The notes below the pieces were generated by a model, which searched no databases, had not been told where the DNA came from, and worked only from the letters and a program-made list of their open reading frames with translations. DNA of 16,488 bases from Terana coerulea (lineage: Eukaryota; Basidiomycota; Agaricomycetes; Polyporales; Phanerochaetaceae), in assembly GCA_024811115.1 (NCBI GenBank), contig JAKOGH010000456.1, positions 1-16,488 of the forward strand, in the 5' to 3' direction. Positions 9,801 through 16,488 of this stretch are shown here, piece after piece. Made by a program: the position numbers and the translations under genes. Every line of letters starts with the position of its first letter. Positions within the stretch are counted from its first letter, which is position 1.

Positions 9801-10799
9801 CTATATAGAATTGTTACTTCACTCAATAACCGGTTTTGAAAGCGTCAATACGAGTATACTTGCCTCAGGGTCGTGAGCCATTACGCCCACGCTCTCTCCT
9901 GGGATGCTCCGGGGTCCTGCGTCGAGCTGAGGATCCAAAGCATCAAAATGTCGAGTAATTTTGACAGACATACCTTCATCATCCGCGACCGACAATGCGT
10001 CGCCAGAAGTCGCTTCACGCTGGTGTCAGTACAAGGGCCAAGTGTGTAGCAGGTATTGGCGACAGACGTACACGTTTGTCCCGACTCGCCTGACGTGGAA
10101 GAGCGAGAAGAACAGGATTGATGCTCTTCAGAATCGTAGTCTTCTGCGTTCCTTGCAGTTTTCACAAAAGCGCAGGTGATGAGCGGTACCTGAAACTCGC
10201 GAATTGATGTGAACTTAAAGACAGCAGGTTCAGCTACATCAATTGACCAGGGCGCCGCGACTGCAGTGCTGAGGCTAAAACACAGTAAGCACATCTCACT
10301 AGAATCGCATAAAAATGACGTGTACATGCATTGTAACGGGGCAAGACGGCATGAGAGACAAGGCTCTGTAAACCATGCTTGAAAGCACGGCCTCACATGA
10401 CAGAGAACTCTCCTGCAGGGCACGGAGTAAACCGCAGAGAGTGAGCTGCGTAACAAATGCTTCGCGTAGGGCCGAGTCTGCCATGAGTTCTGCCTCATCG
10501 TCTGACTCAAAATTTGCCACGTCAGATGCGCGTAATTCACGTAACAGTGACTTGACGGTAGTGTTGTCAGAACGCGCATCAGGCTGACACTCACATGAAT
10601 CATTATCCAGTCCTGAACGGTGAAAGAAAACGAGACTCACAGAAATAAGCCACGAAGGCAAGGAAAACGATCTTGACAACGTGTCGCGGATTTCCTGCGC
10701 TTTTTGTGGCCACGGATACGGGTCGACATCGTCCAGAAACTCATGGTGCTCAATGAGCACCTTCTCTAGAGCTTTCATGTAGGCCTTGTCTTCCGCCAT
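6840..10799 (-). CDS. Large conserved-looking protein of unknown function, about 12 exons, with several frame lesions
   Basis: I do not recognise the family. The start at 10799 gives MAEDKAYMKALEKVLIEHHE. Exons read as 10799-10641, 10583-~10326, ~10274-10072, ~10012-9860, 9800-9538, 9484-9153, 9077-9058 (20 nt), 8998-8942, 8888-8726, 8670-8303, 8249-7859 and 7805-6840. Most introns are 51-59 nt and phases match, except at the exon 2/3 junction. The product, about 1,100 residues, is helical and charged. A hydrophobic central part reads SIPGESVGVMAHDPE, then NPLFFMAPEE and LFHRHIWGITDP. A later segment has LPFMFCEFKATT, a Gln/Asn-rich helix and LPVFGITSDGPRLSIDY. The tail is Ser/Pro/Lys-rich and ends KKKKGKG...KKTPDA. 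Reading through needs one-base frame changes near 9215, 7283 and 7180, and passes a TGA at 7082-7080. It may be a decaying gene or carry assembly indels. Confidence 0.65.
7548..7556 (-). other. Glu-Phe-Lys motif of a possible PD-(D/E)XK-like core in the unknown protein
   Basis: The strand LPFMFCEFK places E-x-K at the end of a hydrophobic stretch. It is followed by a helix-like segment with Asn and Gln (NQEAADNQAIMNHMASIRFLE) of which the middle is amphipathic, and then a strand PVFGITSDGP. This order matches the second half of a restriction-endonuclease-like fold. I cannot place the usual upstream Asp with confidence; candidates are in the HWDRG or GDQND segments about 80 residues earlier, before a Gly/Ala/Pro-rich insert. 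Inference from pattern only. Confidence 0.3.
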
Positions 10800-11589
10800 T
10801 GTGAAGTGTTGTTTGGAAAATGCATGCGACTTGGTATTTGTACGCCACGAGACACCCTGGAAGTTAGGTGATGGAGCGCGTGTGAGTCATGGCCGGTTAC
10901 CCCGACGGCTTTGTGGCGCAGCCAAGACCGTAGCGAGCGCGCAAACCTTACATAATCGGCTAACTCCGAGTCACACTTCCGAGTCCTGATTGCGAAAGGC
11001 GAGGAAGATGGCCGCTGACAGCTGTTTATTCTCCATTCGGGATATTTGAATAAGACCCCTACCACCAATTGAGATCGGTCTTCATATTCCAGCTGCTTGG
11101 TTCTCTGCGGCCGTAAGGCTTAGAAATTGCACGACCACTGCTCAAATCTCCAGAGAGCACGAGCGCGAGGTGCAGGTAAGCGCTAGTCCACCTTGTACTA
11201 CGCGAGTACCGTGCTTCCGTACAACTTACAAGGGCGAAGAGGCCTTGCTAATGATAGGTACGATAAAACCAGACGAGACCCTGGCAAATGCGCGCTACAA
11301 TGCGCGCCCAATACTCAGTCTGTACTTGATGGAGATCTCATGCCACCATGTACGCGCATTGGGAACAAGGACTTACAGAAACTGACGCAATATAAACATT
11401 ATTTTTTTGATTGCCAGAAATATTACAAATACACGACCATACAAATCGTGAACAAATGATGTGTATCGAACAATATCTCCCATCATCTAATTCAAGTTGG
11501 GTGCTAACGAGCTCCATCCGGGCCGGCCCTTGACCTTACGCGGGGATAAATGTAGTGTATTAGCTCGCCCTACTAGTAAGTTAGCTGGT
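10800..11589. other. Upstream region of the unknown gene and downstream region of the GNAT pseudogene
   Basis: About 790 nt without a supportable gene. Short ORFs on both strands overlap each other and lack motifs. No TATA box is evident near the start codon at 10799. An AT-rich block lies at about 11386-11460. The sequence should include the promoter of the unknown minus-strand gene. Confidence 0.45.
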
Positions 11590-12086
11590 TCTAGTCTCTC
11601 AAACCCTCGCCCGACTCATGGGCTTTGCCTTCAGCGATGTCCTCTGAGCACCCTTGTCTCGGTGGCCTGGCTGAACGCAGTCTCCTCCAGCAGCATCCTC
11701 CCGACGCCCTTGCCTCGGTAGTCTGGATGCACCCACATCCCAAACGCTTGAAACACTTGGGATGGGTCCAGTCCCACAGGAGTAAGCATGCCCGGCAAGG
11801 CATTTGGCGCGACGACGGTCACCATCCCTATCCATTCCTCCCGTTCGTTCTCTTCTGCATGGGCGGGAGCCTCCTCGGATGTACGGCACCGAGCGATCAC
11901 TGTGGTCTTCAAGGAAGAGTTGAGTCGATCGTACCACTACTCTGCGGTGAACAGAACTTCCCGTGCGTATGTCGAGCTGAAGCAGTGCGGGTCCGTCTAT
12001 GGAGCAAGCAGACGGAGAGCGCGATACTGCTCGCATACGGCGGCCATTGGTGGTATGAGTGTAGTCACGATGCTGTAAGGTGTCAT
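11590..12086 (-). pseudogene. GNAT-family N-acetyltransferase pseudogene
   Basis: From the ATG at 12086 one frame reads MTPYSIVTTLIPPMAA, then EQYRALRLLAP, a TAG stop (11999-11997), TDPHCFSSTYARE, another TAG (11939-11937), WYDRLNSSLKTTVIARCR, and then a GNAT core. The core has EWIGMVTVV (strand beta4 region) and WVHPDYRGKGVGRMLLEE, the acetyl-CoA-binding motif R-x-x-G-x-G. The order Arg-x-Leu-Arg, then Thr-Asp-Pro...Phe-Ser-Ser...Arg-Glu, then Trp, is the usual start of this subfamily. After Arg-Gly-His-Arg the frame ends at 11631. The expected C-terminal strand and helix survive only as scraps in other frames (GEGFERLEP-like near 11600). Two stops plus frame loss make this non-functional as written. 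A 42-nt intron could hide the first stop but would delete the conserved first helix. The substrate cannot be inferred. Confidence 0.75.
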
Positions 12087-12526
12087 GGGAGTATTCGACA
12101 AGCTAGCGACTTGAGATACTTGTGATAGCATGGAATGAGTCGTACAGAGCGCTTCCATGACATCAAGTCATTGCGTAGCAGACTAAGTTCTATCATACCA
12201 AGTGATTAAGTAATGGAAAGGCTGTGTAGGCTGATAGCACTCACCTGCACGTTGCTATACGCATATAGTCAGTTTGTCCATGTTCCTATGCCAAAAGGTC
12301 AGCATTAAGCCTGGGGTGTCAGAACGCCGGGGTAAGATTGTTATAGCGAGTTTGATTGCGTGAGCGTAGCGATGTGATGCTAATTTGAGTATACAAGAGT
12401 CCGCCATGAATGATAGTTATGAGAACATGTGCGTGTCCGTCGTGCTTGAAGAAATCAGATATCACCAGTCATTGAATCCTACAATTTTACCATCCCATAC
12501 CCACCAAATCATCTCGTCCTCCTCTG
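12087..12526. other. Intergenic stretch, nothing recognised
   Basis: About 440 nt between the start of the GNAT pseudogene and the 3' end of the next minus-strand gene. The left part would be the old GNAT promoter and the right part (from about 12450) the 3' UTR of the p31comet-like gene. No ORF, repeat or RNA signal is supportable. Confidence 0.45.
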
Positions 12527-14152
12527 CTATGGCAGGACCGGCCTCAATACTCCCCTCCCGCTCCTGATCTTCTCGTGCGGGAAGCCGGTCTCGCTCCTAC
12601 ATCCAATCCACACGCCCTCAATCTTGACGCCTACGTGGGAGGCCTTCTTCTTCGCGCCGACGGTCTCGCTCGCGGCGCGGTCTCGCGACGTCTCGTCCAA
12701 GAAGGATTGAAGCTGCCCCTCAAGCATGCGGCTGTGGTTCTGCCTTGGGATCCATGCTGGATGAGAGAAGCGTCGAGGAGCACGGAGAAGGACGTGCATC
12801 TGAGTTGTCGCAAGCTCAGCGGATAGGCCGCCGTCTTCTTCGGCACAGGCGTTGGCGAGCGTCCGCGAGAGCAAGCGGTCTGCGCTCCGAAGGATGTGCT
12901 GCTCTTCCGAGTGTGTCTGCAGCGGAGCGCAGGTGCGCTGAGGAGTTGGCTTCGAAATATGCTTCTGTGATAACGGGAGAGCGGACAATGGGGCAGGGCT
13001 AGCGCCAGCCGATTGTGGTGTTGTTCGTCGAATGCATTTGGGATGCAGGTTCTCGGAGAGAGGAGTGCTGCTCGCCTTAGGGGATCCCGTTGAGGGGCCC
13101 GGGTCTGGTAAAACAGTGAAGTGTCGGGTTGATGTTACGAATGTTGCGGGGACATGATCGGATGGTAGCGAAGGCACAGCCGTCGAGGACTTGGGTGAAG
13201 GGTTCATCTCTTGAAATACAGTGAATGACTGAGGTGGCGGTTTAGGACGTGGCGTGACGAGATGTGGTTGACGAGGTGAAGCCGGAGGTGTTGGTGAAGG
13301 AGAGGGGTGCGAGACGGAGGTGGCAGAGATGCTAATTCTTCGTCTCCGCTGTCTGCTTCATCTTCACTTGAGCTACTTGGGATATCTTCGCTGGCGTCCT
13401 CATCACTGTCACTTGTCGTTCGGTGGTCGTCGAGCCTATCATTGCTTGCTTGGTTGTTCAACTGCCTTGTATCACAAGAAATGTCGCTCCCATCGTCGAA
13501 GGCGGATCCGGTTTCCACTTTATCTCGTACCTTCACCTCCAGACCGTCGAATGCAACTGTCACCTTGGCCTTCGCCGCTCCAACACTCGGTCCCAGCACC
13601 AGTGCCATGTAGGCTTTCCGAGAAGTATATGGTGTCTTTGGCTGCTGATAATCGCATTGATCTGCTTCAGCTTCGGCGAATGCGGTGGAAAGGGGCGGCG
13701 AAAGTGGTCTGGAGGTGACTGGTTAGAGTATCCACCGAGTTCAAGAGATCCGTGCGCTTCTTCGCAGTGCGGGCATCTGACTGAGTGCCCGGCATTCTAG
13801 AGAGCTGCACTACTGGACTACAGGACGTGAACATTCGTCGTGGAAGTACAGACTGCCTTCAAAACACTCACAACGGAATCTGCCCTTTCAAGAATAGGAC
13901 GTGGCATAACATCGACGTCGCTAGCCGAGCAGCCATTGCGGCCGAAATCTTATCTACATCGAGTGCAACTGCAGGTATTCGGAGCTTTCGATTCTCCTCC
14001 TGTTGTGGGGCTTTATTCTCTCCCTCAGAGCTCGGAGCCATGTTTGGTTTGAGTGGTGTCGTGTGAGCATCTGATGGGCTAGTATCTCCTGCGACATTGA
14101 GTCTTGAGGTCGTGAGTAGCGGCTCTGGCGCATCAGCTGTTGGCTTTAGCAT
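12527..14152 (-). CDS. Probable p31comet-like (MAD2L1-binding) protein, two exons, with two frame shifts
   Basis: Human p31comet binds Mad2 and, with TRIP13, dismantles the mitotic checkpoint complex. Exon 1 (14152-13872) ends in a helix, ISAAMAARLATSMLCHVLF, followed by LKGQIP. A 54-nt intron (13871-13818) follows, and exon 2 opens with FPVVQLSRMPG. This resembles the metazoan pattern in which a helix is followed by a Q-x-P-x-P-x-x-Q-L segment. Next come a helical TAKKRTDLLNSVDTLTSHLQ, a strand-like AYMALVLGPSVGAAKAKVTV with AFDGLEVKV, an acidic Asp/Ser/Glu tract, a Pro/Ser-rich linker, MHVLLRAPRRFSHPAWIPRQ and a C-terminal GVKIEGVWIGCR. The main frame requires one extra base to be ignored at 13695-13692 (C4 run) and one missing base near 13307-13303. 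The start at 14152 is preferred to the in-frame upstream ATG at 14374, whose extra segment looks non-coding. Identification by pattern only; a fungus-specific protein of other function is possible. Confidence 0.55.
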
Positions 14153-14244
14153 TGCGCTCGCCGTTCGGGAAGATGAGCGGGGTTGGAGACGAAAATGGTT
14201 CGAAATTGGAGGACACAAGGAATTGGCGCGGCCATGCCGCCAAA

Positions 14245-14254
14245 ACGCGACGCG
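14245..14254. promoter_or_regulatory. Tandem ACGCG (MCB-like) motif
   Basis: ACGCGACGCG lies 93-102 bp upstream of the start codon at 14152. Two overlapping-spaced ACGCG cores are the binding core of MBF-type G1/S regulators in yeasts. This fits a cell-cycle gene downstream but is short enough to occur by chance. Confidence 0.35.
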
Positions 14255-14271
14255 CCATTTAGCGACTGGGT

Positions 14272-14277
14272 CACGTG
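14272..14277. promoter_or_regulatory. E-box CACGTG
   Basis: Perfect palindromic CACGTG in the divergent promoter, the core bound by bHLH factors of the Cbf1/Pho4 type. It could serve either flanking gene. A six-base match is weak evidence. Confidence 0.3.
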
Positions 14278-14611
14278 GCCGGGTCTCCGTCCCCGGCCCG
14301 GTAAGTCGGTGTCTACTTCGGCTTTCTGACGCTTGCCTGGGTACCGCTCGCATGGCGTGCAAGCGATATGCCACACGCCTTGACTTATCTCCTCGACGTC
14401 GAGCCCAACGACCTCGGACTCATTGACGACGTGCAAGGCTTCGCAGACAAGACCCACGACGGCTACACTTAGCCTAGGTGTTACAGCGGCTCTTCCCTCA
14501 CTATTACCGCGTACGGATTCACGCTGGGGAGTGTGAGGTGAGTAAGGGCTAGTCGATGTACAGTGTTGCTGTAGCTTACATACTCCCTCATAGACTGGAC
14601 CGTCCACAATC

Positions 14612-16488
14612 ATGCACTCCCACAAAACACCCCCGGCTCTCTTCAGTTTTGTCCGGATCGCTACTCTCCTGACTGCACTCCTTGTGTCATTAGGGTCGGG
14701 GACAAACTATGTACGTGAATTGTGCAGATTTGAGCCATGCTTGAAGCTCGTCTGACTGTAACGGCTCATCGCAGGTGTTTTCCGGTACGTCCGCTTCATC
14801 CGTTGACCGCATACACCCAGTCTCTTCTTCCCACCAAGTCCCCATCGAGCCCTGTCGCGACTCTTCTGCTTTCTCTGTCGACATGATCCTCCCTACAAAC
14901 TCCGGCTACTGGTAGCTTGATGAGCTGAACTTCGCTCTCATTCTAGCTTACGGGCCTCAATTGTCGTCTCGACTCCACTTATCGCATACACAAATGAACG
15001 TCGTAGGACTGTCGGGCAATAGTATGTTCTATATATCATCTACGCTCGATATTCCGGGCTGAGCTATATGCAGTCGGTGTTTACGGCACCGCACCGTTCT
15101 GGGGCTACATAGTGGATAGACGGGGACCAAGACCGCTACTCGCCCTTGCGTTCTTTTGCCCTGCTAATAGGTTACTTTGGGATGAAGCACTTCTATGACG
15201 CCGGCTTGCCAAAGGATGCTGCCGACCTTCCTTGGTTCTCATTTTGTTTGCTTGTGCTATGTGGCTTCTTAACTGGGATTGGTGGCAATGGCGGCCTGGC
15301 AAGCGCGATCAACAGCACGGCCAAAAGCTTTCCTGACAAACTGGTAAGCCCTGGAGCTTACGTGGCGAGTATACGGATAGTTGATCCACTTTGCAGCGAG
15401 CTACAACAGTAGGCCTCGTAATTTCTGGCTTTGGTCTCTCGGCTTTTCTGTTCTCTACTATCGCCCATGTCATTTTCCCGGTAATACTTCCGAATTCCTC
15501 CTCGTCCTCGCAATCGGGACGTCCTTGCCGATGGTTCTAGGCTTCTTCTTTGTCCGACCTGTGCCACTCCCGTCCGACGCTGCACCATACTCACGGATAG
15601 GCGAAACCCCTGACGCCGAAGAAGACTTGGAAGACGAATTCTCGTCAGCCTCACCAGCCTTGTTCCAAAGAGAGAACAATAGTTCAACACATTTGCTAGG
15701 ATCTTCTAGTGACACCGACTACCACGACGACGCAGCGCTTGACACGTCGGTAGAGCGTAGGCACGGGCATGAACCGTCACCTACAGACTATGTTGTTCCA
15801 TCCTCGCGCGGGGCAGTCGCGCTTAGTCCTACCCGGGCACCTGATGGGAGACATCGTTCACGCAGCGCGCTGCCGATTTCACGAAGACCTGCGGACCATG
15901 GACATGCTCCGTTGTTGGATGGGATGCCCAACATCCGGGGAAAGGCTCTGGCGTCTTCAGGAAACTTCTGGCTGTTGTTTTCCATCGTTTCTCTTCGTAA
16001 GTTCTGCTCGATGCATTCCATCAATTGTATGTGCTGAAATAGACCTAAGTGAGCGGAACTGGTCTGATGTGTAAGGGTCCAACAGTATCATTCTATTCTG
16101 CATTCTGATATATTGCCACAGATATCAACAACGTTGGTTCCATCTCGCAGGCGTTGTTCGCAAAGGGGAATCCGGAGTTCGATGAGCGGAAAGCAGCCCA
16201 ATGGCAAGCCACTCAGGTTTCGGTGGTCAGTATCACCAACTGTCTCGGTCGAATCTTAATAGGTACCGCCCGAAGCAGTATAGGGGATCTTCTACGGCGT
16301 GACTGATATATCTCCTTAGGCATGATCGCCGACGGAGTCAAGAACCACTTCCGTCTGCCGCGATCACTCTGCATGTCCCTTGTCGCCGGGTTATTCATCG
16401 TATCCCAGTTGACTGTGTACGCAGTTGATGACGTGAGCGACCTCTGGAAGGGCAGCTTGCTATTAGGGCTAGCCTATGGATGCTTGTT
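14612..16488 (+). CDS. MFS transporter with nodulin-like N-terminal domain, 3' end beyond the window
   Basis: Multi-pass membrane carrier, probably of small organic solutes (yeast relatives include the Mch1 and YMR155W type); the substrate is unknown. Exons: 14612-14710, 14775-14784 (10 nt), 14947-15021, 15074-15343, 15397-15996, 16050-16070 (21 nt), 16122-16262, 16320 to the edge. The N-terminus is a first membrane helix with SLGSGTNYVFSAYGPQLSSR, typical of the nodulin-like domain. MFS motif A follows as GYIVDRRGPRP, then ALLIGYFGMKHFYDAG, CGFLTGIGGNGGLASAINS and TVGLVISGFGLSAFLFS. The long cytoplasmic loop is acidic and Ser-rich with the mark FSSASPALFQRENNSSTHLL, then FWLLFSIVSLLSGTGLMYIN (across exons 5-7) and NCLGRILIGMIADGV. 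The frame needs one base too many ignored in T4 at 15154-15157 and one missing base supplied near 15474-15479. The 162-nt second intron is unusually long for this window. Confidence 0.9.

Larger units (their letters stand above)
14153..14611. other. Divergent promoter region between the p31comet-like gene and the MFS transporter
   Basis: The region holds a tandem ACGCGACGCG (14245-14254, two MCB-like cores) and an E-box CACGTG (14272-14277), both about 100-125 bp upstream of the p31comet-like start. It also holds ORFs on both strands. On the plus strand, from an ATG near 14370, a GC3-rich frame reads VEPNDLGLIDDVQGFADKTH, meets a TAG, and reads on as SGSSLTITAYGFTLGSV to a good gtgagt donor. 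The minus strand is also open (14625-14146). I cannot identify either, so I do not call a gene. Confidence 0.4.

Noticed and set aside
9952..9998. Apparent intron (gtatgt..ctcag) in the unknown gene
   Set aside because: Retaining it keeps one continuous frame, SGDALSVADDEGMSVKITRH into DALDPQLDAGP; splicing it out puts the next exon in a wrong frame.
9881..10603. 240-codon minus-strand ORF taken as a single exon
   Set aside because: Only its middle (about 10274-10072) reads as plausible protein in line with the exons around it. Its two ends lie in other frames of the splice model and contain intron signals.
11170..11459. Two overlapping plus-strand ORFs of 71 and 88 codons
   Set aside because: Different frames of the same AT-variable intergenic DNA, with no motif, no splice logic and poor codon use.
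11599..12036. Long minus-strand ORF (145 codons) over the GNAT region
   Set aside because: It is a shadow: the acetyltransferase motifs (WVHPDYRGKGVG) are in another minus-strand frame, and this one is Arg/Ser-rich without structure.
14146..14625. 159-codon minus-strand ORF upstream of the p31comet-like gene
   Set aside because: Open but without recognisable motifs or a matching splice pattern; it covers the divergent promoter and the MFS start. Kept only as part of the region note.

Overview
The window looks like nuclear DNA of a filamentous basidiomycete, most likely an agaricomycete. Its genes are dense and rich in short introns of about 50-60 nt with GT..AG ends and CTNA-type branch sites, and third codon positions are GC-rich. 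Recognisable products are RFC1, a secreted S10 carboxypeptidase and a nodulin-like MFS transporter. It reads as ordinary chromosomal housekeeping and accessory sequence. I see no rRNA, tRNA, CRISPR array or prophage.

Layout: (1) 1-2012, minus strand: the 5' two thirds or so of the gene for the large subunit of replication factor C (RFC1), running off the left edge just after its Walker A motif. A dense cluster of ACGCG (MCB-like) motifs lies upstream. (2) 2448-2658: a 211-bp MITE with 35-bp terminal inverted repeats and a TA target duplication. (3) 2819-3073: a short ORF resembling the start of basidiomycete F-box proteins, apparently a remnant. (4) 3832-6283, plus strand: a complete 17-exon serine carboxypeptidase with TATA box, signal peptide and full catalytic triad. 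(5) 6840-10799, minus strand: a large unrecognised gene of about 12 exons and about 1,100 residues, interrupted by several frameshifts and one in-frame stop. (6) about 11590-12086, minus strand: a GNAT acetyltransferase pseudogene with two TAG stops. (7) 12527-14152, minus strand: a two-exon gene whose pattern fits a fungal p31comet (MAD2L1-binding) protein. (8) 14612 to the right edge, plus strand: an MFS transporter with a nodulin-like N-terminal domain, diverging from (7).

A theme cuts across the window. Coherent gene models are repeatedly broken by single-base frameshifts, several of them in 3-5 base homopolymers (RFC1, the unknown gene, the p31comet-like gene and the transporter). The carboxypeptidase, by contrast, can be spliced without a flaw over 17 exons. 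Either the assembly carries homopolymer indel errors or several genes here are decaying; the sequence alone cannot decide.

No cluster logic ties the genes together. RFC1 (sliding-clamp loading) and the p31comet-like protein (spindle checkpoint silencing) both act in the cell cycle, and both have ACGCG motifs upstream. The carboxypeptidase and transporter are nutrient-type functions. The best candidate for something undescribed is the unknown gene at 6840-10799, which contains a segment compatible with a PD-(D/E)XK-type core.
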